Notes: a model not told the origin generated them from the sequence alone. Counted from the stretch's first letter, positions 26,969 to 35,675 are shown. The stretch: 64,000 nt of DNA from Nocardioides kongjuensis (GCF_013409625.1 NZ_JACCBF010000001.1:5583001-5647000), one strand, 5' to 3'. Numbers and translations: made by a program.

Positions 26969-29620
26969 CTACTCCTGCGGAGCCTCGGGCTCCTCGGCGA
27001 TCTCGGCGGTGACCGTCAGCTCGGTGGCGTCCTCGGCGACCGTGAAGACCAGGTCGCCGACCACGTTGCCGCTGCGGCGCAGGTCGTCGGCAGCCTTCTC
27101 GGCGGCCTCGACCAGGCGGGCCGGGCCGGTGACCTCGACCCGGGCGAGCGGGGCGCGCATCTTGACCTTGGCGGCCGACTTGGCGCCGCGGATGCCGGAC
27201 AGCGCCGAGGCGACGGCGTCGATCAGCGAGCCGTCGGAGGCGGCGGGGGAGCCGAGCTCGGTCACGCTCGGCCAGGAGGCGCGGTGGACCGAGCCCTCCT
27301 GCCACCACGACCAGACCTCCTCGGTGACGTAGGGGAGGAAGGGCGCGAGCAGCCGGAGCTGGACCTGCAGGGCCAGGGCGAGCGTGGCCCGGGCCGAGGA
27401 CGAGGCGTCGCCGTCGCCGGCGTACGCGCGCTCCTTGACCAGCTCGAGGTAGTCGTCGCAGAACTCCCAGAAGAACTTCTCGCTGACCTCGAGCGCGGTC
27501 GTGTAGTCGTAGGCCTCGAACGCCTCGGTCGCACGGCGCACCACACCGCCGAGGCGGCCGAGCAGCGCCGTGTCGACCGGCTGGCTGACGGCGGCGGCGC
27601 TGAACGTGGTCGCGCCGACGCTGCCGAGGACGAACTTCGACGCGTTGAGGACCTTCATCGCCAGGCGGCGGCCGACCTTCATCTGGGTCTCGTCGAACGG
27701 CGAGTCCAGGCCGGGTCGGGCGATGGCCGCGCGCCAGCGGACCGCGTCGGCACCGTACTTGTCGAGGATCTCGTTGGGCACGACGACGTTGCCCTTGGAC
27801 TTCGACATCTTCTTGCGGTCGGGGTCGACGATGAAGCCGGAGATCATCGCGTGCGACCACGGCGCGACGTGGTTCTCGAAGTGGGCGCGCACCACGCGGG
27901 AGAACAGCCAGGTGCGGATGATGTCGTGGGCCTGCGTGGCCAGGTCCATCGGGAACACCCGCGACCACAGGTCGGGGTCGGACTCCCAGCCGCCCGCGAT
28001 GTGCGGGGTCAGCGAGGACGTGGCCCAGGTGTCCATCACGTCGGGGTCGCCGATGAAGCCGCCGGGCTTGCCGCGCTGCTCCTCGCTGTATCCCGTGGGC
28101 GCCTGGGTCGACGGGTCGATCGGCAGCTCGGCCTCGGTGGGCAGCAGCAGCCGGGTGTAGTCGGGCTCGCCCTCGGCGTCGAGCGGGTACCAGACCGGGA
28201 ACGGGATGCCGAAGAAGCGCTGGCGCGAGATCAGCCAGTCGCCGTTGAGGCCGCCGACCCAGTTGTCGAAGCGGTGCTTCATGTGCGGCGGCAGCCAGTC
28301 GATCTCGGAGCCGCGCTCGAGCATCTGCTTGCGGATCGCGGTGTCACGGCCGCCGTTGCGGACGTACCACTGGCGGGTGGAGACGATCTCGAGCGGCTTG
28401 TCGCCCTTCTCGTAGAAGTTCGCCATCCGCTGGGTCGGCTTCGGGTCGCCGTCGAGGTCGCCGGTCTCCTTGAGCTTGGCGACCATCGCCTCGCGGGCGG
28501 AGTGGACGGTCTTGCCCTGGAGGTCCTCGTACGCCGCCGAGGCCTGCTCCGAGGACAGCCACTCGGGCGTCTCGCGGGTCAGCCGGCCGTCGCGGCCGAT
28601 GACGGTGCGCACCGGCAGCTGCAGCTCGCGCCACCACTGGACGTCGGTGAGGTCACCGAAGGTGCAGCACATCGCGATGCCGGCGCCCTTGTCCTTCTCG
28701 GCGGCGGGGTGGGCGAGCACCGGGATCTCCACGCCGAAGACCGGCGAGGTGACCGTCGTGCCGAACAGGTCGGCGTACCGCTCGTCGTCGGGGTGCGCGA
28801 TCAGCGCGACGACCGACGGGATCAGCTCGGGACGGGTGGTCTCGATGAACACGGCGGAGCCGTCGTGCTTGTGGAAGGCGACGCGGTGGTAGGCGCCGGC
28901 GTAGTCACGCGCCTCGAGCTCGGCCTGCGCGACCGCGGTCTGGAAGGTGACGTCCCACAGGGTCGGCGCCTCCTGGAGGTAGGCCTCGCCGCGGGCCAGG
29001 TTGCGCAGGAACGCGCGCTGGCTGACGGTCTGTGCCTTGGTGCCGATGGTGGTGTAGGTCGTGTTCCAGTCGACGCTGAGGCCGAGGGTGCGCCAGAGGT
29101 CCTCGAAGACCTTCTCGTCCTGCTCGACCAGCTGCTCGCACAGCGCGATGAAGTTGGGCCGGCTGATCGGGACCTGCCGCTTCGGGTCCGGCTTCTCGGG
29201 CGGGGTGAAGTCGGCGTCGTACGGCAGCGACGGGTCGCAGCGCACGCCGAAGTAGTTCTGCACCCTGCGCTCGGTCGGCAGGCCGTTGTCGTCCCAGCCC
29301 ATGGGGTAGAAGACGGACTTGCCCTGCATCCGCTGGAAGCGCGCGATCAGGTCGGTGTGGGTGTAGGAGAAGACGTGCCCGACGTGCAGGCTGCCGCTGA
29401 CGGTCGGCGGCGGGGTGTCGATCGCGTAGACGTTCTCGCGGGGCTGCGTGCGGTCGAAGCCGTAGGTGTCGGCGTCCTTCCAACGCTGCGCCCACTTCTC
29501 CTCGAGCCCCTCCAGCGCGGGCTTGTCCGGTACCGAGATGTCAACACCGTCGGCGCCGGCTCCGGAGGTCACCGCCGCGTCGGTCGGGTCCGGGGTCTGC
29601 GTGCTGTCGAGCTCGGTCAT
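26969..29620 (-). CDS. valS: Valyl-tRNA synthetase
   Basis: An 883-residue class Ia aminoacyl-tRNA synthetase that charges tRNA-Val. The HIGH-type motif is [14 protein letters not shown], the KMSKS loop is [10 protein letters not shown], and the editing domain lies between them ([20 protein letters not shown], here part: [17 protein letters not shown]). Phe-Trp-rich anticodon-binding segments follow. Segments such as [14 protein letters not shown] resemble the archaeal/actinobacterial ValS type rather than the E. coli type. It starts at ATG 29620 with a TAGGCT box 6 nt upstream (leaderless), and TTG 29626 is less likely. It is divergent from the SpoIID-like gene. Confidence 0.95.
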   Translation of the reverse strand: MTELDSTQTPDPTDAAVTSGAGADGVDISVPDKPALEGLEEKWAQRWKDADTYGFDRTQPRENVYAIDTPPPTVSGSLHVGHVFSYTHTDLIARFQRMQGKSVFYPMGWDDNGLPTERRVQNYFGVRCDPSLPYDADFTPPEKPDPKRQVPISRPNFIALCEQLVEQDEKVFEDLWRTLGLSVDWNTTYTTIGTKAQTVSQRAFLRNLARGEAYLQEAPTLWDVTFQTAVAQAELEARDYAGAYHRVAFHKHDGSAVFIETTRPELIPSVVALIAHPDDERYADLFGTTVTSPVFGVEIPVLAHPAAEKDKGAGIAMCCTFGDLTDVQWWRELQLPVRTVIGRDGRLTRETPEWLSSEQASAAYEDLQGKTVHSAREAMVAKLKETGDLDGDPKPTQRMANFYEKGDKPLEIVSTRQWYVRNGGRDTAIRKQMLERGSEIDWLPPHMKHRFDNWVGGLNGDWLISRQRFFGIPFPVWYPLDAEGEPDYTRLLLPTEAELPIDPSTQAPTGYSEEQRGKPGGFIGDPDVMDTWATSSLTPHIAGGWESDPDLWSRVFPMDLATQAHDIIRTWLFSRVVRAHFENHVAPWSHAMISGFIVDPDRKKMSKSKGNVVVPNEILDKYGADAVRWRAAIARPGLDSPFDETQMKVGRRLAMKVLNASKFVLGSVGATTFSAAAVSQPVDTALLGRLGGVVRRATEAFEAYDYTTALEVSEKFFWEFCDDYLELVKERAYAGDGDASSSARATLALALQVQLRLLAPFLPYVTEEVWSWWQEGSVHRASWPSVTELGSPAASDGSLIDAVASALSGIRGAKSAAKVKMRAPLARVEVTGPARLVEAAEKAADDLRRSGNVVGDLVFTVAEDATELTVTAEIAEEPEAPQE

Positions 29621-29626
29621 GCCCAA

Positions 29627-29632
29627 AGCCTA
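29627..29632 (-). promoter_or_regulatory. -10 box of valS (leaderless)
   Basis: TAGGCT on the minus strand, 6 nt before ATG 29620. No ribosome-binding site or T-box-like leader fits in this space. Confidence 0.5.
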
Positions 29633-29665
29633 TTGCGAGCGGCGCTCAGGCTTTCAACCGGCAGT

Positions 29666-29671
29666 TACTCT
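29666..29671 (+). promoter_or_regulatory. -10 box of the SpoIID-like gene (leaderless)
   Basis: TACTCT lies 6 nt before ATG 29678. Confidence 0.4.
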
Positions 29672-29677
29672 CGGACG

Positions 29678-30856
29678 ATGCGCCTGTTCCCGGGAACCAT
29701 CACCACTCTTGCCGCTGGTCTCGCCGCTGGTCTCGCCGCTGGTCTCGCCCTCGGTCCCATCGGCCCTGCCTCGGCTGCGCCGGCCGTCCCCATCGAGAGC
29801 GTCACGCTGACCGGAAGCGGCTGGGGTCACGGCAAGGGCCTGTCGCAGTGGGGAGCCAAGGGCGCCGCGGACCAGGGCCTCAGCGCCGCCCAGATCCTCG
29901 ACTTCTACTACCCGGGCACCGCGCCGGGTCTCGGCGGCGGATCGGTGAAGGTGCTGATCACCGCCGACACCTCGAGCAACGTGGTCGTCCAGCACCGGTC
30001 GAGGCTCAAGGTCCGCAGCCTCGCGACGGGCAAGGCCTGGAAGCTCGGCAAGCGCGGGGCGAAGCGCTGGAAGCTCACCGCCCACGGCACCGACACGAAG
30101 CTGTCGGTGAAGACGAAGCGCTGGCACAAGGTGCGGATCATCCCGGGCCAGGCCGAGTTCCAGGGCAAGGGCGGCACGATCCGGCTCTACGTGCCCGGCG
30201 GTGCGGTCGACTACCGCGGCCGGATCCGCTCCGTCGTACCCGCTGACGGTCAGGGGCGCGACACGGTCAACGTGCTCAGCGTGGAGAAGTACCTGCGCGG
30301 CGTCGTCCCCTCGGAGATGCCCGCCAAGTGGAACCCGCAGGCGGTCCAGGCGCAGGCCGTGGCCGCGCGGACCTACGCGATCTTCGAGCGGGACACCTAT
30401 CACCGCGGTGCCTTCGACGTGTGGGACACCACGCAGTCGCAGGTCTACCGCGGCGTCGTGGCGGAGCAGCCGGAGTCGAACGCCGCCATCGCCGCCACGG
30501 CCGGGCAGATCCGGACGTACGGCGGCGCGCCCGCGTTCACCCAGTTCTCCTCGAGCAACGGCGGTTTCACCGCGCCGGGCAGCCTGCCCTACCAGGTCGC
30601 GAAGCCGGACCCGTACGAGGCGACCTCCGGCAACCCGAACAACTCGTGGCAGGTGGTGCTGACCGACGAGGCGATCGAGGCGCAGTTCCCCGGACTCGGG
30701 GACTTCGAGGGTCTCGATGTCGTCAAGGACCCCGCGCAGGGCGGTCGGGTGACCAAGGTGACGATCCTCGGCACCGGCGTCGACCCGGAGCTGACCGGCG
30801 ACCAGTTCCGGGTCAGGTTCGGGCTGAAGTCGACGATGTTCGCTCGGACGGCCTGA
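29678..30856 (+). CDS. Secreted SpoIID/LytB domain protein
   Basis: A 392-residue exported protein with a signal peptide (cleavage near PASAAPA, about residue 36). The mature part carries the SpoIID/LytB family features: WGHGKGLSQWGAKG after the signal, SVEKYLRGVVPSEMPA in the centre, and QAVAARTYA. SpoIID itself is a lytic transglycosylase that removes stem-less glycan strands; homologues in non-sporulating actinobacteria are thought to act in wall turnover. The signal peptide is coded in part by three perfect 12-bp repeats. The 3' end overlaps the convergent benE gene by 44 nt. Confidence 0.85.
   Translation: MRLFPGTITTLAAGLAAGLAAGLALGPIGPASAAPAVPIESVTLTGSGWGHGKGLSQWGAKGAADQGLSAAQILDFYYPGTAPGLGGGSVKVLITADTSSNVVVQHRSRLKVRSLATGKAWKLGKRGAKRWKLTAHGTDTKLSVKTKRWHKVRIIPGQAEFQGKGGTIRLYVPGGAVDYRGRIRSVVPADGQGRDTVNVLSVEKYLRGVVPSEMPAKWNPQAVQAQAVAARTYAIFERDTYHRGAFDVWDTTQSQVYRGVVAEQPESNAAIAATAGQIRTYGGAPAFTQFSSSNGGFTAPGSLPYQVAKPDPYEATSGNPNNSWQVVLTDEAIEAQFPGLGDFEGLDVVKDPAQGGRVTKVTILGTGVDPELTGDQFRVRFGLKSTMFARTA
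29711..29746 (+). repeat. Three perfect 12-bp tandem repeats in a signal peptide
   Basis: GCCGCTGGTCTC occurs three times in tandem at 29711-29746, followed by a degenerate fourth copy (29747-29758). Each unit codes for Ala-Ala-Gly-Leu within the hydrophobic core. Copy change would alter signal length without shifting frame. Confidence 0.85.
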
Positions 30857-32015
30857 CGGTCGGGGTCCGCCCCGCCCGCAGGAACCCGCGCAGCAGCAGC
30901 CCCGCCACCAGCGCCCAGAAAGCCGCGCCGATGCCAAGCACGGTGACGCCCGAGGCCGCCACGACCAGCGTCGCGGCCGCCGGCTCGCGCTCGGCGGGGT
31001 CGGCGAGCCCCTCGGCGAGCGCCGCGCCGAGCGTGCCGAGCAGGGCCAGGCCGGCCGCCGCCTGCATCACGCCGTCGGCGGCGGCCGCGACCAGCGTGGC
31101 CAGCGCGGTGCTGGCGACCGCCAGCACGAGGTAGGCGACCGACGCGGTCACGGCGGCGATCCAGCGCCGCCGCGGGTCCGGGCCGGCGGTCGGGCCGGCC
31201 GAGAGCGCCGCGCTGATGGCGGCCAGGTTGATCGCGTGCCCGCCGGTGGGGGCGCCGACGACGGTGCCGATCCCGGTGACGGCGAGCGACTCGCGCCACG
31301 GGACGCGGTACCCGAAGCCGCTCATCACCGCGACGCCCGGGACGTTCTGCGAGGCCATCGTGACGACGTACAGCGGCAGCGCGATGCCGACGAGGGCCGA
31401 CAGCGACCAGGTCGGCGTGGTCCAGGCCAGGTGCGGGGCGAGGTCGGCAGCGTCGATCCGCGCGGTGGCGAGCACCGTGCCGAGGGCGACGAGCAGGGCA
31501 CCTGGGACCGCCCAGCGCGGCGCGAGGCGGAGCAGGACCAGCCAGGTGACGACGAGCGGGGCGACGGCGGCGGGGGAGTCGACCAGGGCGGTGACCGGCG
31601 CCAGGCACAGCGGCAGCAGGACGCCCGCGAGCATGGCGCGGGCCAGGCTGTGCGGGATCGCCGCGACCAGGTCCCCGAGCTTGGGCACCAGTGCGGTCAG
31701 CAGGATCAGCACGCCGGTGGCGACGAAGGCCCCGACGGCCGCCGACCAGCCGCCGGTCACCCCGGTGGAGGTCGCGAGCAGGGCGGCGCCGGGGGTGGAC
31801 CAGGCGAGGGTGACCGGGATCCGGTGGCGCAGGGAGAGCCAGAGCATGCCGAGCGACTGGGTCACCAGCAGCGTCGCGAGGCCCGACGCGGCCTGGTCGG
31901 GAGTGGCGCCGACGGCGACCAGGCCGGCGAGCACCACGACGAACGAGCTGCTGAACCCGACCAGGGCCGTGACGACACCGGCCATCACGGGACCATGGGT
32001 ACTGTCCTGGGACAC
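30813..32015 (-). CDS. benE: BenE-type benzoate/H+ symporter
   Basis: A 400-residue membrane protein with about twelve hydrophobic segments across its length. Family features are visible: FSSSFVVVLAGL and TPGAALLATSTG in the first half, PLYVVTMASQNVPGVAV in the middle, and GAPTGGHAINLAAI. It matches the BenE family of aromatic acid transporters. The start is GTG 32015 with GGAGGAGG at about 32021-32028. It is divergent from an XRE-cupin regulator 65 nt away, which probably controls it. No aromatic-degradation genes adjoin, so benzoate as substrate is only a family-level guess. Confidence 0.85.
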   Translation of the reverse strand: MSQDSTHGPVMAGVVTALVGFSSSFVVVLAGLVAVGATPDQAASGLATLLVTQSLGMLWLSLRHRIPVTLAWSTPGAALLATSTGVTGGWSAAVGAFVATGVLILLTALVPKLGDLVAAIPHSLARAMLAGVLLPLCLAPVTALVDSPAAVAPLVVTWLVLLRLAPRWAVPGALLVALGTVLATARIDAADLAPHLAWTTPTWSLSALVGIALPLYVVTMASQNVPGVAVMSGFGYRVPWRESLAVTGIGTVVGAPTGGHAINLAAISAALSAGPTAGPDPRRRWIAAVTASVAYLVLAVASTALATLVAAAADGVMQAAAGLALLGTLGAALAEGLADPAEREPAAATLVVAASGVTVLGIGAAFWALVAGLLLRGFLRAGRTPTVRPSERTSSTSART

Positions 32016-32044
32016 GCCGCCTCCTCCGGGAACACCGCGCGGCG

Positions 32045-32058
32045 TTCCGTATACAGAA
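32045..32058. promoter_or_regulatory. Probable operator of the XRE-cupin regulator
   Basis: TTCCGTATACAGAA is a palindrome with one mismatched pair around GTATAC. It lies between divergent benE (start 32015) and the regulator gene (start 32081). Confidence 0.55.
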
Positions 32059-32080
32059 CACTCTAGGTGGCGAGGGTCCG

Positions 32081-32614
32081 ATGACGCGAACGGGTTCTGC
32101 CGGCGTCGGTGCCCGGATCCGGGTGCTGCGTGAGGCGCGCGGCCTGTCCCTGTCGGCGCTGGCTGCCCAGGCGGGCATCGGGAAGGGCTCGCTCTCCGAG
32201 CTCGAGACGGGACGACGCAACCCCACGCTCGACACCCTGTACGCGGTCGCGACCCCGCTCGGCGTACCACTGGCCGCGCTGCTCGACGACCACGACGGCG
32301 CCGCCGTCGCCGACGAGGGCGTGGTGGCGACCCGGGTGCGGGTGCTGCGCGAGCCGGGCCGCACCACCGAGGTCTACCTGCTGCGGCTGGCGGCCGGCGT
32401 CGAGCGCGCCTCGCCCGCGCACCCCGCCGGCGTCGAGGAGCAGCTCGTCGTCCTCGCCGGCTCCGGCGAGGTCGAGCACGGCGCCGACGTGGTCGCCATC
32501 GGTCCCGGCGACCACGTGCGCTTCGCCGCCGACGTACCGCACGCCTACCGGGCCGGGCCGGACGAGGCGCTCGAGGCGGTCAACGTGATCGTCACACCAG
32601 TCCCACCGGTGTAG
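32081..32614 (+). CDS. XRE-family regulator with C-terminal cupin domain
   Basis: A 177-residue regulator. Residues 9-65 form a Cro/CI-type helix-turn-helix (LSLSALAAQAGIGKGSLSELE, here in part SALAAQAGIGKGSLSELE, then GRRNPTLDTLYAVA). Residues 100-175 form a cupin beta barrel (GVEEQLVVLAGSGEVEHG, then IGPGDHVRFAADVPHAYR). This HTH-cupin class usually represses or activates a neighbouring transporter or catabolic gene in response to a small ligand. Divergent placement with benE and a palindrome between the two support control of benE and of itself. Confidence 0.88.
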   Translation: MTRTGSAGVGARIRVLREARGLSLSALAAQAGIGKGSLSELETGRRNPTLDTLYAVATPLGVPLAALLDDHDGAAVADEGVVATRVRVLREPGRTTEVYLLRLAAGVERASPAHPAGVEEQLVVLAGSGEVEHGADVVAIGPGDHVRFAADVPHAYRAGPDEALEAVNVIVTPVPPV

Positions 32615-32625
32615 GCCTGGACGAC

Positions 32626-32673
32626 GAAACTAGCGCTGGGACGACGATGCTTCCTCGTCCCAGCGCCAGTTTC
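32626..32673 (+). repeat. 19-bp inverted repeat (hairpin) in a convergent intergenic gap
   Basis: The left arm (32626-32644) and right arm (32655-32673) are complementary over 19 positions with one mismatch, around a 10-nt loop. The core is GCGCTGGGACGA. It follows the regulator stop by 12 nt and probably ends transcription from both sides. Confidence 0.75.
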
Positions 32674-32691
32674 ACCGGCCGGCCGGTGAAA
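32670..32691. repeat. 22-bp perfect palindrome next to the hairpin
   Basis: A perfect palindrome centred on GGCCGGCC with TTTCACC and GGTGAAA flanks. It overlaps the right arm of the adjacent hairpin by 4 nt and ends 13 nt from the stop of the convergent DUF4873 gene. Confidence 0.8.
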
Positions 32692-32703
32692 CCAACGCGG
32701 CGC

Positions 32704-33024
32704 TCAGAACGGCGGCCGCCCCGTGCCGCTGACCCGGAACCGACCCCACGGGTCGACGTCGGCGACCTTGCCGTCCGCCTCGCCGTGGGCGGTCCGCAGG
32801 GTCACCGCGGAGCCGCTGCGCACGGTGTCGAGCGCGGCGTCGACGGCGATGCGGCCGTACCAGTGGAAGTGTCCGTCGAGGGGCTGGAAGGCGCCGCGCA
32901 GGGTCACGCTGACGGGGTGCTCGACCGGCCGGCCGGCGGTGCCGGCGGTGCCGGCGACGACGAGGACCGCCGGGCCGTCGTAGGCCTCCTGCGGCTCGTG
33001 CAGCTCCGGCCGGGCGGCGCTCAC
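32704..33024 (-). CDS. DUF4873 domain protein
   Basis: A 106-residue stand-alone DUF4873 protein. The family pattern is clear: YDGPAVLVVAG at the start, HFHWYGRIAVD in the middle, and VDPWGRFRVSGTGRPPF at the C-terminus. In mycobacteria the domain often forms the C-terminal part of FAD-dependent monooxygenases, so a role beside an oxygenase is plausible. The start is GTG 33024, which overlaps the TetR stop (GTGA). With TetR it forms an operon facing the AurF-like oxygenase gene. Confidence 0.85.
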   Translation of the reverse strand: MSAARPELHEPQEAYDGPAVLVVAGTAGTAGRPVEHPVSVTLRGAFQPLDGHFHWYGRIAVDAALDTVRSGSAVTLRTAHGEADGKVADVDPWGRFRVSGTGRPPF

Positions 33025-33704
33025 CGGCGCTTCTCCGACCGGAGGGGGGTGACCTCGCCGGTGCCGGCGTCGAGGCGGGTCAGGTCGACGCCGCTCTCGG
33101 CCGCGGCGCCGGACAGCGCGTGCCAGATGAAGTCGCTGAGGTAGCCCGCCGCCGCGCTGCGCGAGACCGTGTGCCGTTCCAGCCACCACTGGCCCACGGA
33201 CGTGCCGAGACCGACGACGGCGTGCGCCCACGGCTCGGCCGCGCCGGTGTCGCCGCCCAGGTGGCGCAGGGCGTCGCCGAGCAGGCGGGTCAGCTTCGCG
33301 GCGATCTGGTCCTTGCCCGCGGCCAGCGGGTCGGTGCCGCCGGCGGGCCGGCTGAGCAGGAGGAAGGCCTGGGGGTGCTCGCCGAGGGTGTCGAGGTACG
33401 CCGTCACGCCGGCGGTCACCCGGTCGCGCGCCGACGCCGGTGCGAGCACCGCGGTGAGGACCCGCGCCAGGACCAGGTCGGCCGCCCAGGCGCCGACCGC
33501 CGCGTGCAGCTCGCCCTTGTCGGCGAAGTAGCGGTAGAGCACCGGCTTGCTGACGCCGGCCTCGGCCGCGATGTCGGCCACCGAGGCGTCCGGTCCGAGG
33601 TTGTCGATGGCGCGGACGGCGGCGAGGACGAACTCCTCGCGGCGCTCGGCGCGGTGTCGATCCCAGCGGGTGGTGCGTCCGTCGCTCTTGACGTGGGGGG
33701 CCAT
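33021..33704 (-). CDS. TetR family repressor
   Basis: A 227-residue TetR regulator. The N-terminal HTH (about 20-68) reads SVADIAAEAGVSKPVLYRYF, followed by DKGELHAAV. The C-terminal ligand-binding domain has no assignable family. The ATG at 33704 is 7 nt from a TACTCT box (33712-33717, minus strand), so translation is probably leaderless. A palindrome at 33728-33740 covers the region upstream of that box. It likely represses itself, the DUF4873 gene and the divergent diiron oxygenase. Confidence 0.9.
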   Translation of the reverse strand: MAPHVKSDGRTTRWDRHRAERREEFVLAAVRAIDNLGPDASVADIAAEAGVSKPVLYRYFADKGELHAAVGAWAADLVLARVLTAVLAPASARDRVTAGVTAYLDTLGEHPQAFLLLSRPAGGTDPLAAGKDQIAAKLTRLLGDALRHLGGDTGAAEPWAHAVVGLGTSVGQWWLERHTVSRSAAAGYLSDFIWHALSGAAAESGVDLTRLDAGTGEVTPLRSEKRR

Positions 33705-33711
33705 GGGGACA

Positions 33712-33717
33712 AGAGTA
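33712..33717 (-). promoter_or_regulatory. -10 box of the TetR gene at 33704 (leaderless)
   Basis: TACTCT on the minus strand, 7 nt before the ATG and 10 nt from the palindromic operator. Confidence 0.45.
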
Positions 33718-33727
33718 CCTTTATCCG

Positions 33728-33740
33728 TTACCGACGGTAA
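33728..33740. promoter_or_regulatory. Probable TetR operator
   Basis: TTACCG and CGGTAA are perfect arms around a single A. The site lies in the 58-nt gap between divergent TetR and AurF-like genes, so one bound dimer could control both. Confidence 0.6.
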
Positions 33741-33762
33741 TACCTATGTCTCAGGAGGACCC

Positions 33763-34647
33763 GTGACCATCGTCGACGACGCCCTGTCCGAGCGGTTGCT
33801 GCGGTCGACGGCGCGCCAGTCGTACGACCCGGAGGTCGACCTCGACTGGAGCGCGCCACCCGTCCCCGGGCTGTGGTGGATGCAGCCGGAGCGGATGTCC
33901 CTCTACGGCACCCCGATGTGGCGCTCGCTGAGCGAGGAGCAGCGGATCACGCTGTCGATGCACGAGGTCGCCAGCATCGCCAGCGTGGGGATCTGGTTCG
34001 AGATCGTGCTGATGCAGATCCTGCTGCGCGACGCCTACCGGGAGGACCCGACGTCGGCGCGCACCCAGTTCGCGCTGACCGAGGTCGGCGACGAGACCCG
34101 GCACACCGTGATGTTCGGCCGGGCGATCGGCTCGATGGGAGTGCCGGCGTACGGCCCGCGTCCCACGCCGCACCGGCTCGCCCGGCTCGGCCCCCTCGCG
34201 CTCCGCGGCGCCAGCGCGTACGCCGGCATCCTGATCGGCGAGGAGCCGGTCGACCGCTGGCAGCGGGAGATGATGCGCGACGAGCGGATCCAGCCGCTCA
34301 CCCGGATGGTCGCCCGGATCCACGTCACCGAGGAGGCCCGCCACGTCACCTTCGCCCGCGACGAGCTCGCGAAGTCGGTGCGCGGCCTGGGTCGCACGAA
34401 GCTGCGGTGGCACCAGGCGATGACCGCCCAGGTCGCGTACGTGACCATGCGCTCGCTGGTCCACCCGGACGTTTACGAGGTCGTCGGGCTCGACCCGCGG
34501 GAGGCGCGACGCCAGGCGCTGGGCAACGAGAGCTACCGCGAGACGATCGCCTGGATGGGTGAGAAGGTGATGCCGGTGCTGCAGGAGAACGGCATGGTCT
34601 CCGAGCGCGACCGCAAGGTCTGGCGGGCGTCCTTCCTCATGCGCTGA
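33763..34647 (+). CDS. AurF-family diiron oxygenase
   Basis: A 294-residue non-haem diiron protein of the AurF (p-aminobenzoate N-oxygenase) family. Likely iron ligands lie in helices with SMHEVASIASVGIWFE, TEVGDETRHTVMFGRA (ExxxH type), LIGEEPVDRW and HVTEEARHVTFARDEL (ExxH type). AurF oxidises aryl amines, while actinobacterial homologues without a biosynthetic cluster have unknown substrates. The start is GTG 33763 with AGGAGG at 33753-33758. It is divergent from its probable TetR regulator. Its 3' end overlaps the convergent epimerase gene by 11 nt. Confidence 0.83.
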   Translation: MTIVDDALSERLLRSTARQSYDPEVDLDWSAPPVPGLWWMQPERMSLYGTPMWRSLSEEQRITLSMHEVASIASVGIWFEIVLMQILLRDAYREDPTSARTQFALTEVGDETRHTVMFGRAIGSMGVPAYGPRPTPHRLARLGPLALRGASAYAGILIGEEPVDRWQREMMRDERIQPLTRMVARIHVTEEARHVTFARDELAKSVRGLGRTKLRWHQAMTAQVAYVTMRSLVHPDVYEVVGLDPREARRQALGNESYRETIAWMGEKVMPVLQENGMVSERDRKVWRASFLMR

Positions 34648-35581
34648 CCGCGGCGTCCTCCCGGGCGCGCCACCACGCGACGGTCTCGCGGATCGCGGTG
34701 TCGAACGGCGTCGGCTCGAGCCCGAGGCGCTGCTCGCTGTGCCGCGAGTCGAGCACGAACGGCGCGGTGAACTGGAAGCTCATCTCGGCCAGCTCCCGGG
34801 TGTCGCGGTGCACGAGGCCCACGGCGCGCAGCGCACCGGCAGGGATCGAGCCGAGCCGGGGGAGGGGTACGCCGGCCGCCTCGGCGAACGCGGTCGCCAT
34901 CTCCCGCTGCGTGAGGGCCGGCCCGGTCGGCGCGTGCAGGAACGAGCCGTGCAGCGCGGGATCGCTCGCCGCCCGGATCATCGCTGCTGCCAGGTCGGGC
35001 ACGTAGGTGAACGAGTGCGGCTGGTCCAGGCTGCCGACCACGCGCAGGGTGCGTCCGGACAGGATCGCCGACGCCAGTCGCTCGCCGGCGTGGGACGTGA
35101 GCACCCGCGGTCCGAAGAAGTCGGAGGCCGCCACGCTCACGGTCGGCGTCGCCGACGCGGCCCGGGCCCGGAGCAGCTCGGTACGGATCCCCGGCTTGCC
35201 GCTGGACGCGGAGCGCGGCAGGTCCTCGGTCATCGGCCCGGCCACCCTGCCATAGGCGTAGAGGCTCTCGGGGAACACGACGACGGCTCCCGCGCGGCCG
35301 GCCGCCGCGAGCAGGGCCTGCTCGGTCGGGATCAGCTCCGCGCGCCACGTCGCGGCGTCGTAGCGCGACGCGTGGACGCAGTGGTGCACGGCGACCGCGC
35401 CCTCGAGGACGGCGTCGAGCGCGCCCGGCGTGCCGACGTCGGCGCGGCGCCGCTCGACGAGGGGGTGCTCCGGGCCGCTGCCCGATCGGGTCACGAGGGC
35501 GACGTGCTCGCCCTGCTCGGCGAGCTGAAGGGCGACGGTGCTGCCGACGGGTCCGGCTCCGGTGACGACGTGGTGGTTCAT
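34637..35581 (-). CDS. NAD-dependent epimerase/dehydratase (extended SDR)
   Basis: A 314-residue short-chain dehydrogenase of the extended type. The Rossmann start is VVTGAGPVGSTVALQLAE, a variant of TGxxGxxG that reads GAGPVGS. The active-site Tyr is expected in PESLYAYGRV (YxxxK replaced), so the catalytic set is atypical, closer to NmrA- or NAD-binding-type members. The substrate is unknown. It starts at ATG 35581 with GGAGAGGAA upstream. It is divergent from a TetR regulator, with two matching palindromes in between that suggest direct repression. Confidence 0.8.
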   Translation of the reverse strand: MNHHVVTGAGPVGSTVALQLAEQGEHVALVTRSGSGPEHPLVERRRADVGTPGALDAVLEGAVAVHHCVHASRYDAATWRAELIPTEQALLAAAGRAGAVVVFPESLYAYGRVAGPMTEDLPRSASSGKPGIRTELLRARAASATPTVSVAASDFFGPRVLTSHAGERLASAILSGRTLRVVGSLDQPHSFTYVPDLAAAMIRAASDPALHGSFLHAPTGPALTQREMATAFAEAAGVPLPRLGSIPAGALRAVGLVHRDTRELAEMSFQFTAPFVLDSRHSEQRLGLEPTPFDTAIRETVAWWRAREDAAVSA

Positions 35582-35606
35582 GAGGGTTCCTCTCCAGGGA
35601 CGAAAC

Positions 35607-35621
35607 GAGAGCGGTGCTCTC
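35607..35621. promoter_or_regulatory. Probable TetR operator, site 1
   Basis: GAGAGC-GGT-GCTCTC, perfect 6-bp arms around 3 nt, just upstream of the epimerase start. It shares the AGAGC-N3-GCTC core with site 2. Confidence 0.6.
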
Positions 35622-35650
35622 TGATCTCGAGCATGCATGCCCTGGAGACG

Positions 35651-35675
35651 AAAAGCAAGAGCACTGCTCACTTTT
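35651..35675. promoter_or_regulatory. Probable TetR operator, site 2
   Basis: The core GAGC-ACT-GCTC (35659-35669) is flanked by AAAAG and CTTTT. It repeats the site 1 core 50 bp away and lies 36 nt before the TetR start. Confidence 0.6.

Noticed and set aside
27284..29600. Long plus-strand open frame antisense to valS
   Set aside because: Translation is repetitive Val/Leu/Asp/Gly-rich without motifs, while valS on the other strand is unambiguous. Only the part after 29678 is real (SpoIID-like gene).
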